Shown: piece by piece, positions 1 to 13,400 of the stretch
Layout of the letters: each line of letters opens with the position of its first letter
Position numbering within the stretch: the first letter of the stretch is position 1
NCBI GenBank assembly: GCA_000320545.1
Contig: ADNK01001303.1
Coordinates: 1-21,599 of the forward strand
Direction of reading: 5' to 3'
Length of the DNA stretch: 21,599 bases
Source: Bigelowiella natans CCMP2755
Taxonomy: Eukaryota; Cercozoa; Chlorarachniophyceae
The notes under the pieces: model-generated
The model's input: only the letters and a program-made list of their open reading frames with translations
Databases searched by the model: none
Told to the model about the DNA's origin: nothing
Position numbers and translations under genes: made by a program

Positions 1-339
1 GACCGTTACTCATTCCCACTCTTAAATCAAGGCCAACAGTGAAACGCCCCATTAGGGTGAGGAGATCGTATTCTGTCCCCGCATTCCGAAGTCCAGCTAC
101 CGCGTACCAACCTCCATTCCAAGTAGGGTGCCCCCTCGCGAATAGGAGCAAGCACGGTTGTGATTTCACAGGCCCTTCTCAACTCGCTTCACGCGACACC
201 ATTTGATACATAAGTCGAAAAATATGTTTTCTTCGTCCCCCCCGATGAAGCTCCCTACCAACACTTAGACCCGTTTTTCGCAAGAGTTCGGCGATGCCAT
301 GGAACAAAAGACAGCAAGGCACCTTACAATTTAAAGGTT

Positions 340-363
340 CCCCCCCCCCCCCCCCCCCCCCCC
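340..363. repeat. Poly-C tract (24 bases)
   Basis: An uninterrupted run of C lies about 70 bases upstream of the first coiled-coil exon, probably in an intron. Similar poly-G runs occur near 2500, 3495, 11030, 11895 and 12600. Such homopolymers are prone to length error, so reading frames across them should not be trusted. Confidence 0.9.
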
Positions 364-435
364 TCATCAGAGATCTTTAACATCGACGCTTCAACTCGTT
401 GTTTTTCTGCTGTTTTGTCTGGACTTCGTTGTCAG

Positions 436-980
436 GCTGAAGAACGAATTTGCGCGTGAGAAGGCGGAGAAAATCCGAAACCTTAAACGAGAGGTCCGCG
501 ATGCTGCTGCCGGCGCGGAAGATACAAAGAGGCTGCAAGAGGTCGGGATCTCTTTACTTATTTATGCTGGAAAGAGTTGTCCTCTATTGAGCTATGTAGG
601 GTCGAGGTTGTAAACCATTCGCGCCAGCTGAGTGTGAGGAATTTGCCGCATACTTATCATTAATCATGGCTGTGGCGCTAAATCGTCAGGTCTTGGGAGA
701 GGAGGTGATTATGATCGACAAGCTGGACTTCTTTGCGAAACAGGTTCTCTCGCTGAAGAAGGAGGTTCGGAGACTCAAGAAGGAGGCAGCAGAAGCTCAG
801 GAAAGGGGTAGTAGTAGAGGTGGCGGCGCTGCCGTCGCCATCAGATCATCCTACGATCCGCAGGAGGGACAAGCGATCGCTGCACGGCCAATGTCGCCAA
901 TGACGAAAAAGCTTCTCCTCGTCAACGCCAAGCTCCTTGCTGAAAGGGATAAGCAGCAGGGCCATAGCGAAAGCAATTGA
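436..980 (+). CDS. Coiled-coil protein, C-terminal exons (5' part not found, possible frameshift)
   Basis: Two exons are visible. The first is 436-541 (acceptor gtcag at 431-435, donor gag/gtcggg) and reads LKNEFAREKAEKIRNLKREV then DAAAGAEDTKRLQE. The second starts at 690 (acceptor cgtcag, phase 0) and begins VLGEEVIMIDKLDFFAKQVL, then a Lys/Glu-rich heptad stretch and a short Gly patch. The composition (alternating Lys, Glu, Arg, Leu) is that of a coiled coil. The open frame stops at 978-980. About 30 bases before that stop, around 950, the +1 frame instead continues to a TAA near 1028 with the protein-like ending AIAKAIEEEIRKEGVPTVSA. This suggests a one-base indel or sequencing error, or an unrecognised splice. 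The upstream exons were not identified. I do not recognise the family, so no function is proposed. Confidence 0.45.
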
Positions 981-1030
981 GGAGGAAATTAGGAAGGAGG
1001 GGGTTCCCACAGTTAGTGCTGCTGAGTAAG

Positions 1031-1640
1031 CAGCCCAAATGTAATTATGTACTTGCTGTGTAAATTAATTTAAATCGTTACAGTACCACAAACGTTCATA
1101 GATATCTCTTTTTCCCTCGAAGCACAGCATCAGCCGTATATTCAGTCAAACGCATGGCAAATCTAGATAAAGGTACGTCCTTGATTTTGGAGGCCTGCTT
1201 TTTCGTGGAAGTAGTGAGATGCGCAGCATTCGAAGCGATTTCGGTACATCAGTCGTGCATCAGCGCTGGCGAAACCAGCGGCTTAATTTTTGTTCGGCGT
1301 TAGGCGACTGCAAGCCCTCGATCCAATGTTGGCTCACTGCCTATTCTAATACTATTATTGAACTGCACGCAGGGCGCGGCGGCGTCGTGTATCTAATCAC
1401 GCACTGCCGCATGCACGTTCACTGCTCTAGCTAGCTAGCTGCTAGCTAGTGCTGGCAGAAGTAGTAGTTCGGAAGGGTTAGGCCTGCAATGCTAAGAATA
1501 ATGGTGTAATCTACAACAATATAGACATACTCTATACTCTATGATTACGTGCTAGATCATTGATCTCATGCTTGTGCTAGCACATGCAAAACTAGAAAGT
1601 GCAACATGCATAGAAGCATAGCTATGTACATATTTTAAAC
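1031..1640. other. Gene-free stretch with GCTAGC palindromes
   Basis: No exon with credible splice sites or protein-like composition was seen on either strand. The stretch holds a cluster of GCTAGC/TAGC units around 1427-1450. The 71-codon open frame at 1219-1434 has no recognisable composition and is taken as chance. Confidence 0.5.
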
Positions 1641-1641
1641 T

Positions 1642-1644
<3 letters not shown>

Positions 1645-1675
<31 letters not shown>
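1645..1675. repeat. (AT)n microsatellite
   Basis: About 31 bases of alternating A and T. It lies directly against the left edge of a degenerate copy of the LINE 3' tail found later in the window. Confidence 0.9.
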
Positions 1676-1676
<1 letters not shown>

Positions 1677-1677
<1 letters not shown>

Positions 1678-1755
1678 TGCTGTAGCCGTCTATCTGTTTG
1701 CACAGCTACATAAGAATGACTCTTGAAAAGTTAATTTATTCATCACATTCGTCCA
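1677..1755 (+). mobile_element. Degenerate LINE 3'-end fragment (tail copy 1)
   Basis: Read by eye, this segment matches the last ~80 bases of the LINE at 13418-14554. Shared words in the same order are GCTGTAGCCG, TTGCACAGCTACAT, a diverged AAGAATGAC, TTGAAAA and TTCATCACATTCGTC. The LINE has the stop codon TGA at 14532-14534; this copy is diverged there. It is followed at once by ATGCTAGCATGCTAGCATG, again a GCTAGC-type repeat like the target of the intact insertion. It is interpreted as an old, heavily truncated insertion of the same family. Confidence 0.65.
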
Positions 1756-1902
1756 ATGCTAGCATGCTAGCATGTTCATTTTAAACTCGGTAGCTAAAGT
1801 CTCCTTTGCGAGGATAAGCAACATGGAAATCTTTTACTGTTGCTGTGACTTTGAGAATGCTGCTACGCAGTCTAGCCGTGTAATTCATCTTGTAGGCATC
1901 GC

Positions 1903-2817
1903 TCATTTCCTCAGCATTTCCTTTTCAAACTTAACGAATTTGTCGAGCTTCCATCGAGCCATCCAATTACTAAACTGCTGGCTGTGGAGCAATATGCATT
2001 GCTTCAGGCCTTGTTCCGCTGGCGAAACCCGCCTCCCCCTCAAGTAGACGCTGTCGTTGAGGGTGGACAAGGCTTTTGTGAGAGCTTCGAATTCTCTTTT
2101 CTCATCCCTACCATGATGGGGATTGCCAGCAATAGAGAATAAAGAGAATGGCCGGAACTTAATCGCGTGGCGAGGAAGGAGGAAGAGGGGTGATTTGTGT
2201 GTAAGGGGAGGACGAAAAAGCCTGGGGCTAAGCATGCTATCATCATCATCATCATCATCATCATGTTCGCGTGCGTTTGTGATATCACGTACTCAACGTC
2301 GAGCTTGTTCCCGCACGCACAGGCAGCAAGCTGCACAGCGATGCGTACATGCATGATCTTGTCCCGAGGGATCTCCTTCTCATATGCATTTGACCACCTC
2401 TTCGTTAAGGCCCTGCCAGAGCAGCAGCAGCAGCAGCAGCAGCAGCATAAGAGTGAGTGACCGCGGACGACCCGAGAGACAGAGAGATGAGTTAAGGGAG
2501 GGGGGGGGGGGGGGGGGGAGGGGGTAGGCACCGTGTTCTTTCGTTTTCTATCATCGTACTGTACACACAAGCATATCAACGCATGTATGAGCCACCTGAA
2601 GATCCTGTTGGCCTTGGTGATTAATTCAGCATGACCGACACCATTCTCCGCCGCCCCTGACCCTTTCTCATCCATGTTATCATGATCGCTGTCACCCCTA
2701 TCATCATCCTCGTCACTCTCACATCGTCGCAGCAGCTTTATTGCGATTGTACGGCGAAGCGTATGGAGAAACACGGACGCCGAAGGAATGCTCTGTGTAT
2801 GTAGAGAAGAGGGGGAG

Positions 2818-2859
<42 letters not shown>

Positions 2860-2901
2860 GGAGGGAGCATAGAGAGAAGCAGGAGGAGTGTGTCGTTGTG
2901 C

Positions 2902-2973
<72 letters not shown>

Positions 2974-3710
2974 GTATTTGGGAACATCATTGCAACTATT
3001 AGCTAACGATTAACACAGCATTCCTCACCCCTCTCCTCCCAGTAGCATGAGGCATCAAGCGTATGCAAATGGCCAACATCATCCCAAAACTTCCCCTGCA
3101 CCACCACCATTCACACATTTCTCCATCCTCACCAGCCTACCCCCCTCCCCCTTCATAATCATTATCATCATAATCCATCCCTCCCCCCCCGCCCCCCCCC
3201 CTTCCTCCTTTCTTACCGAAAGAAGCCTCACTTGTGCCTCTAGAGACACCTTGCGAGCGATATTGTACAAAAACGTGACTGCGGATTGCAAGCTACTGCT
3301 GCTGCTACTAGTTTCAATCGATGCTACTCCTCCTCCTCCTCCTCCTGCTGCTGCTGCTCCTCCTCCTCCTCGTTTAGGGGTTTGCTTTGATGGTGTCGAC
3401 ATCTGCGCCTCTATGGACACGATCAACGACATCAGAACCTTTTCAGCCGCCACCAAGCATCCTGCGTGATCCTAATAGGCGGAAAAGAAATGGGGGGGGG
3501 GGGGAGGGGCATGCTGGTTTGTAAGATTAATGACTATTAACTGCAGCAGCAAACACCAAATACTACTACAACTACCACAAAGCAACATTGCTACTGCGAT
3601 TACTCTAATACTACTACTTCTACTACTACTGCAACCGAAGATTGCAGCAAGCTGCTTTCCAAGATGTGCAGCATGGTCGTTATCAAGGCCGCCCGTTCTT
3701 CATCTTCCAT
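1903..3710 (-). CDS. Unrecognised acidic, helix-rich protein, 5 exons, 256 aa
   Basis: Exons on the minus strand are 3710-3636, 3471-3217, 2735-2596, 2412-2317 and 2107-1903. All junction phases agree and the total is 257 codons. The start MEDEERAALITTMLHILESS follows an acceptor (ctgtttcag), so a 5' UTR intron is likely, or an upstream exon is missing. Exon 2 is preceded by a strong pyrimidine tract ending in cctattag. Residues ~26-52 and ~87-113 (FLYNIARKVSLEAQVRLLSL) look like paired amphipathic helices, as in HEAT/ARM-type proteins. Between them, residues ~60-87 are a Gly/Ala/Ser-only loop encoded by GGA/GCA/AGC triplet repeats. A Glu/Asp-rich segment follows at ~116-135, then another helical region with KANRIFRALTKRWSNAYEKE. 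The least certain junction is the donor at 2316/2317. I do not recognise the family; HEAT-like is only an impression. Confidence 0.55.
2236..2520. repeat. (ATC)n, (GCA)n and poly-G tracts in introns
   Basis: (ATC/TCA)n at about 2238-2264, (GCA)n at about 2421-2447 and a near-pure G run at about 2497-2518. The first two lie in the introns directly flanking the small 2317-2412 exon of the minus-strand gene, close to its splice sites. Confidence 0.85.
2818..2970. repeat. Compound (GA)n-(CA)n-(TA)n microsatellite in an intron
   Basis: A (GA)n run at about 2818-2858, a (CA)n run at about 2907-2938 and a (TA)n run at about 2940-2970 stand almost back to back. All lie in the intron between the 3217-3471 and 2596-2735 exons of the minus-strand gene. 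Open frames made of Ile-Tyr, Cys-Val or Ser-Leu dipeptides across this stretch are artefacts of the repeats. Confidence 0.9.
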
Positions 3711-4044
3711 CTCCCCCTCTCTGAAACAGCACAGAGAAAATGCAGGAAATTAGAGAGGAGCAAGTGAGTGGGAGTGGCGAGAGGGTTAGAGGGGAAACAG
3801 AAGGAGAAAACGTTCTAGGAGAAAAGAGCATTTTGGTATGTACAAAAACATAGCATGAGGAGGGGAGCTTCCTCTGTAACAATTAATTTCGTCTTTTAGC
3901 CAGAATATTCTCTGTCTTGCGATAAATCATGGAGAAACGATTGTCGAAGGAAACCATTGACATGCTTTTCTGTCACCACCACACCACCACCACCATCATC
4001 ATCATCATCGCCCTCTGAGATTACATCCTAGTGCCAGGGAAAAA
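3711..4044. other. Upstream region of the 256-aa minus-strand gene
   Basis: The stretch carries a pyrimidine-rich acceptor for the first coding exon (ends 3721) and a small (ATC/ACC)n tract near 3980-4010. A short open frame on the minus strand (about 3972-3892, beginning MSMVSFDNRFSMIYRKTENI) looks protein-like. It could not be joined in phase to either neighbouring gene. Confidence 0.35.
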
Positions 4045-4580
4045 CTAGACAGCTTTCGTTTCTGACCTGTATCCCGAGACGAGCGATAAGAGCATCAATA
4101 ATTTTCTTAAATTAAAAGAAGGGAACGCCTTTTCACTGTCGCCTGACCCTGCATCATCCGGCTGGTCGTTGGCTGTTTTCGCATCTTCTCCGTCGTTATC
4201 GTTTCCTTGCGATTGGAACGCTACCTTCGGAAACGCGTCTGCTACAGCCGCCGTGTCCATTCCATAGTCTACGAGGGGGTTGCATACAGGAGAGGGAGGA
4301 GGTCGCAGAGAAGAGAAACGAGGAGCCTGAACTATGAGTCTTGGTGCTCAGGTAGGTTTTTTGACCATATTTTGACCATATTTTGTGCATGTGTAAGTCT
4401 ACCATTCAACACTCGTAGTATTTCGGATGCCTTAGGATACCACGGAGAAGAGCTTGATGAAGATGAGGAAGCTGCGGTGCTACTAGCTGCCGATTGAGCG
4501 CCCGCTGCCGCAGCTGCCGCCGCTGCCTTCCCAGAGGAACTTCGGCGTGCAGTTTTCCCTTTTCCTGTGTGCGCCATCAT
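4045..4580 (-). CDS. Hypothetical Ala/Ser-rich small protein, 2 exons, 133 aa
   Basis: Exon 1 is 4580-4403 (start MMAHTGKGKTARRSSSGKAA) and exon 2 is 4268-4045, stop TAG. The donor (aatg/gtagac) and an acceptor after a long pyrimidine tract (ccccctcgtag) join in phase 1. Residues ~13-46 are a low-complexity Ala then Ser run after a basic N-terminus. After it comes PWYPKASEILRVLNDYGMDT, which looks like a folded helix, then an acidic Asp/Asn/Gly stretch and a Leu-rich end (FNLRKLLMLLSLVSGYR). A possible donor (acag/gtcaga) seven codons before the stop means the last exon could be longer. It lies 179 bases downstream of the next minus-strand gene. No family recognised. Confidence 0.42.
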
Positions 4581-4759
4581 TATTCTTACAAGGTGGATGA
4601 ATGGTCACAGACTATACGCGCGCAGCCCTTCTCTTATCGACTCTCCCGTTGTATCTCTACGGAGCTTTACCTCGTCGCCTTTTCTTAGATATTGTAGGTG
4701 CTCTCGTCCAGGGTGATATGGCGGAGGTATCATGCTTTAGCTGTATGGAATTTAATAGA

Positions 4760-5739
4760 TTATGCAAAATGTCTGTCATTACGGAAGAGGGGGATGCTAA
4801 CCATCTTTGAGCCAGTGACTACTTTCTTCAGCATGCAAAATGCCTCCTCGACAATAAACTGGCTACTGTGAAAGCACACTGAAAGGAGGGGGGAGGGGTC
4901 ATATTCAGCCAATATTGTGATATAATCGAGATGGGACACAAGCCGCAATGAGAAGGGCACATCAAAGTTGGATAGTTGCAACGATACGATCGGAAAGAGG
5001 GTACATAACTCACCGATTTGGAAGAGTTTCGTGCATAAATCGTTGGTCGGCTTCTTGGGCTTCTTGTGCTCCAGCCAGCTTTTCTCGAGCCAGGTTTCCC
5101 AAGGGTCGTTTGCATTTTTCAAATTTTCAACATCTCGCAGGCGCTGTGAAATAAGATTGAAAACTTAGTTTTATCATCAGGGTTTGCCACTTTTCAGAGA
5201 CCTTCGGCCAATGCTTGAAAATGACTTTCTTCGGTGTCTCCATGTCTGCCTGATGAATATGTTATTCTCTTCAGGAGGGACTCGAATAGCTACAAAACTA
5301 CAACTTACCTCCATATCAGCTTTAATTGAAGGTTTCTCTCTCTCCTCGGATTTTGAATTTTCATTTCTACTGGCTCGAATCTGCTCTCTCTGCATAGGAT
5401 GATGATGATTATGATGATGATGATGATGATGATGATGATTAAGGATGGCACGACATCAATAAACCCAATTTGCCACGTTTCTCTTACATAAGTCATGAGA
5501 TTTTTAACCCCCGTAAATTAAACACTGTTTCGTAATGTTGCTCGGCGATGTTCATAAACAATCTGAGAAATAAAGAATTCGACCTTCCGAGCACCATCGT
5601 GCTTCTCCTGCTGTTCGCGCACTTGCGCTGCCAGCTTTTCCATATCATCAGAATCATGAGAAGAAGTCTTATGCTTCTTCCTTGCTGATTGTTGGCAGAT
5701 CTCCTTAAAAAATTCATCTTCAGAACTCGAGTCTGACAT
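4760..5739 (-). CDS. Hypothetical charged protein, 4 exons, 161 aa
   Basis: Exons are 5739-5584, 5389-5309, 5143-5014 and 4878-4760, with junction phases 0, 0 and 1. Splice sites at exon 2 are strong (tgcag/ and gag/gtaagt). The protein starts MSDSSSEDEFFKEICQQSAR and has a Lys/Glu/Arg-rich, probably coiled or disordered middle (EKLAAQVREQQEKHDGARKR). A more distinctive block follows at residues ~93-115 (PWETWLEKSWLEHKKPKKPT). The last exon (to MVSIPLFRNDRHFA) is the least secure, because only phase and a tttcag acceptor support it. An (ATC)n array lies in intron 1, just before exon 2. I do not recognise the family. The acidic Ser-rich start and basic patches would suit a nuclear protein, but that is inference. 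Confidence 0.55.
5398..5442. repeat. (GAT)n microsatellite in intron 1 of the 161-aa gene
   Basis: About fourteen GAT/ATC units with one interruption, ending less than ten bases from the exon 2 acceptor on the minus strand. On the transcribed strand it reads as (ATC)n, in the place where a pyrimidine tract would normally sit. Confidence 0.9.
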
Positions 5740-5973
5740 GATTGGCCCTGAGCCGAAGATGCCGGCGGAAGCAGGGTGGGAGGGATACTGCCTCCCGCAC
5801 CGATTTAATATTTTTATTTTCGAAGACCAAGTTTAACATGAAAAGGAAGGCGAATTACCAAGTGCGACTTCCAAAATCAAGGGACCAAATTTTAAAAATA
5901 TCCTGCTCACGTATCCGCAGCGCACACAATTCGGAAGAAAGAAGATACAGCTCGAATTCCTTTGGGCTCGGGC
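5740..5973. promoter_or_regulatory. Bidirectional intergenic region (161-aa gene / IscA-like gene)
   Basis: The 234 bases separate two divergent start codons, so both promoters and 5' UTRs must lie here unless an upstream non-coding exon exists. No TATA-like box at a convincing distance was recognised. Confidence 0.4.
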
Positions 5974-6668
5974 ATGGCTGCTCGGTTATTGACTTCGATT
6001 CGTGTCTCTGGGTTCCTTCGCCAAGCATGTACATGCAACATTCGGGAAATGTCCGCTTCCGGTTTTCGGTACTATCCAGTATTCAGAGCCTCATCATGGG
6101 ATGCTAGGAACTATTCTGTGGTCAGTTCTAGTTTGCACTCGTGCAGCTACCAACATCTGATGTGTACTCTAATACGTAACAGGACAATTCAAATGCGGCT
6201 ACACAATCTAGAACCAGCACTAAGAAGCGGAGAAAGCTCCCACCAACAATAAATGTGGTAGTGGTTCGACTGTTTTCCTGTAAATTTTAGTCACAAACTT
6301 AATACTAACTATTAGACTGAGGGCGCAGCAAAAATCATTTCGAAGTTGTTACAAAAGAATCCAAACGTAGCTGGTGTTAAAGTATCTCATGACGGAGTCA
6401 CGTACGCAGTGACATATGTTTCTGAAGGAGATGTGCACACTTTAGACGAAACTATCAAGCATGGAGGTAACACAATTTTTAACCTGTCACGCTCATGCAG
6501 GAAGTTTTAGGTTATGTTCTATTTTCGTTTTGCATGTTCGTTTCACTGAATTTAGATGCGACGGTCATAGTCGATTGGAAATCCTTTGGTGCGTTGGTTG
6601 GCAAGGTGCTTGACTTCGATGATGAAAAGAGAAATTTTGCAGTCATAGAAAAATCAAGTGAAACCTGA
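5974..6668 (+). CDS. IscA/HesB-fold protein without the metal-binding cysteines, mitochondrial leader, 136 aa
   Basis: Exons 5974-6120, 6316-6466 and 6556-6668 join in phases 0 and 1. The first 49 residues (MAARLLTSIRVSGFLRQACT) are rich in Arg, Ser and Ala and nearly lack acidic residues, as in a mitochondrial targeting peptide. Residues 50-136 follow the A-type Fe-S carrier fold: TEGAAKIISKLLQKNP, then GVKVSHDGVTYAVTYV, then ATVIVDWKSFGALVGKVLDF, matching the ISCA1/ISCA2 order of helix, strand pair and VxVDxxSxxxLxGxxxDF. In IscA proteins a Cys sits in the GCxGLxY strand turn and a CGC motif near the C-terminus; all bind Fe or the cluster. Here the turn is HDGVTY and the protein ends NFAVIEKSSET with no CGC tail. 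The only cysteines are in the leader. It therefore probably cannot bind a cluster in the usual way; a regulatory or scaffold role is possible. Confidence 0.72.
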
Positions 6669-6674
6669 AATAAA
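6669..6674 (+). promoter_or_regulatory. AATAAA directly after the IscA-like stop codon
   Basis: The hexamer AATAAA starts at the base after the TGA. It may serve as a polyadenylation signal, but the position is unusually close to the stop and the signal used by this organism is unknown. Confidence 0.25.
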
Positions 6675-7110
6675 TGCTGGTTTTTATAGTTCGTGTTGCG
6701 ACAAATTATCATTAGTACATATATAGCATAGTATTGTACGTGCGACGATCCGCATTTCGATCTTCCAATACCAGCGTAAATCTCTCACATGGGCTTTGCA
6801 TGTGTTCTTGCTCTTGGCGAATGCACGTACATTCTAGACATTAGCAGTGTTTACGATACGTTACCACAGATATTATGTGATGGTATCATGTGCACAAAAA
6901 CGCAGAAATATTGCTATATGCATTGTATTGCTGCGAAGAATCTTAACAATTTAATTTTAGCTCAAATCATGTGTGCGCCACGCTGCGTGTAGTGGGTTAT
7001 AGAGCATGCACACTGTGGGTGCAGGCGGCACTATACGTACGCTCTAGCGCTAGCTGTAGTATAGCGTGCCGCACCATCATCAATGTGTGCATGATAATAA
7101 ACATGCAATA

Positions 7111-7154
<44 letters not shown>

Positions 7155-7628
7155 CTGTGTCTATATATTATAAGTATTAAGGTATACTTATGATAGACAC
7201 GCAAGATGATATGTATACATCTAGATATTATACATCTACATTCCTGTGTCTATTATGTGCCGGACATACGCAACGCCTTATTCCATGGGCAACATGCTGA
7301 TTACATTATGGCGTTTCTTTCGATGCATGCACTTTTCCATATGCGGGTTTGCGCATGCAAAGGATCGTGTGATACACTAGTACACATCGACACATCTAAG
7401 CACAGGTAGGCTGGGACGCACATGTTTGCGAATGTACATCGCATGGAGATCGAATCTGCGATGGAAAAAGCGATATACATCTATCGAGTCAAGAAAATTT
7501 TGGTTTAATCAATATTTCAACGTTGATCAACCTGGCTTCAACCAAATTTTATACTATTAACACAATATTACTTCGAAGGCTGCTCAATCCAGCCGGTCCC
7601 AAAAAAATGTGGATCAAGAGGGTGTGGA
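6675..7628. other. Convergent 3' intergenic region with (AT)n
   Basis: This lies between the 3' ends of the IscA-like gene and the Dim1 gene. It holds an (AT)n run at about 7112-7152 and AT-rich sequence with many ATGCA words. Several short open frames occur, but none has protein-like composition or paired splice sites. No gene is called. Confidence 0.6.
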
Positions 7629-8057
7629 TTAGTATCTGTACTTGGTTGAGTAATCCTTGGGTGAGACTACCAAACCTCGCCCTTTCCTTGCACCCCGAAA
7701 CACTGTCTCGATTATATCTATATACTCCTGCCGACTATTTATGTGCCAGTTCACTTTGTTGTTGTTACCGGTACCCAGGTCTATCATTATGTGCTTGTTT
7801 CGGAAGAAAAACATAACTGTGCAGGGATCGTACAACTCATACATTTCATTGAAGTCAGGACATTCACTAATATCGACCAAGTAAACGACTGCAAAGTTTT
7901 TAACGTCTTCTGCGATTGAGAAGAGGACCTCATCCGTTTGCATGCAACTCTTATCCCAGTCGGATCCGAAACGAATCACTACGACACGTTTCTCTTCAGT
8001 CAGAATTGCCTGGTCTACGGCCCAGCCCGAGTGGAGATGCGGAAGCATATAACTCAT
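7629..8057 (-). CDS. DIM1: Dim1/Dib1 thioredoxin-like U5 snRNP protein (TXNL4A orthologue), intronless
   Basis: A single uninterrupted 142-codon frame, the same length as human TXNL4A and yeast Dib1 relatives. It begins MSYMLPHLHSGWAVDQAILT, has the thioredoxin-like core RVVVIRFGSDWDKSCMQTDE and the near-invariant stretch MYELYDPCTVMFFFRNKHIM, and ends GRGLVVSPKDYSTKYRY. The family is a component of the U5 snRNP and U4/U6.U5 tri-snRNP, needed for pre-mRNA splicing in the nucleus. The family lacks the CxxC redox pair, and here the corresponding place reads WDKSCM. It has no intron, unlike almost every other gene in the window. Its start lies 449 bases from the divergent MYST gene. Identity is very secure. 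Confidence 0.98.
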   Translation of the reverse strand: MSYMLPHLHSGWAVDQAILTEEKRVVVIRFGSDWDKSCMQTDEVLFSIAEDVKNFAVVYLVDISECPDFNEMYELYDPCTVMFFFRNKHIMIDLGTGNNNKVNWHINSRQEYIDIIETVFRGARKGRGLVVSPKDYSTKYRY

Positions 8058-8506
8058 CTTGGATTATTGTTGATGAAACCCGGAGAATGTGAGAGGGGGA
8101 AGGATTTGCGTTTGAGCTCTGACGGAGGGTCCTTATGAATTTGTGTAAGAGAGATGAATTGCATTTGTCGCACATAGATATTACCGTCATTTTTTATAGA
8201 AAGATAAAAATAGAGGCGAAAACACACATCACTATCTAATAATTTGAGAGAGACAATGGTTCTTCGCAGAAACAGCCTGCTTTGCGGTGCGGGTCCGAGG
8301 AAGGCCGAACAATTCCAGAAATTTCTCCAAAATTCTCCTTAGAGAGGCCTCCTATTTGTGCAAGAATTAGAGTCTACATCCAAGTCGTTATTGGTAAATG
8401 TGGTCAGGATGCAATTTGGGTGGTTTTCCTTATATAAATATCTGTCGTAGACAAAGAATCCCATGGCGTTACATTCTCTGGGCTACCTCGTTCGAAGCAG
8501 ACGGCG
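8058..8506. promoter_or_regulatory. Divergent intergenic region between DIM1 and the MYST gene
   Basis: This 449-base stretch holds the upstream regions of two divergent genes, one for splicing and one for chromatin. No open frame here continues into a recognisable exon. No specific motif could be assigned. Confidence 0.45.
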
Positions 8507-12903
<4,397 letters not shown>

Positions 12904-13400
12904 TATAGAATGGATGGGAGGGTGCTACAAGAGCAGCCGTCTGAGCTATTTCAAGCTCGCAAATGCGTCGATGATTCATGTGTCTACTACATCTCATTTT
13001 AACACTCATCAAAAAAAAAAGATGCTATACATCATTGCGTACTCGTGTACAAGAAAGGGAAAATTTTGAAAAGTGCCGTTCATTATAAACAAAACAATGG
13101 CGTATTCGCTCACATCATGCAATATATCCGCGTAGTGCATCCTTATTTTCGGTATATCGGCGTCAGCATCTGCGCATATCTACGCATCATCAGAGACATT
13201 TTTGCTTAATTTAAATTATTTTTAGCGAAATACTGGCGTTTGTGTATCGTATGCTAGCACCGTGCAGCGCACGGTATGTGCTTCGATCATGCTACTTGTG
13301 CTGCCCATGGCGCGCGACCTATGCTACAAAGGCAAGTACCAATTAGTACAATGAGTCAGCACGCGCATGCATTCATATATGCATAGCTAATAACGATGCT
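12904..13400. other. Intergenic region, MYST 3' end to LINE
   Basis: No gene or RNA was recognised. There is an A10 run near 13011-13020, ATGCAT-like words and an AT-rich middle. The right edge meets the target-site duplication of the LINE. Confidence 0.5.

Noticed and set aside
1-165. Minus-strand open stretch reading GGWYAVAGLRNAGTEYDLLT and GRFTVGLDLRVGMSNG, running off the left edge
   Set aside because: The composition looks protein-like, but there is no start, no convincing acceptor and no family match, and the opposite strand is also open over the same bases. Too weak to annotate.
2040-2990. Long minus-strand open frame with Ile-Tyr, Cys-Val, Ser-Leu and Met repeats
   Set aside because: The frame is held open by microsatellites. 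Two true exons lie inside it, separated by introns with good splice sites.
3047-3469. Plus-strand 140-codon frame
   Set aside because: It is antisense to a phase-consistent minus-strand exon and is rich in Pro, Ser and Leu from triplet repeats.
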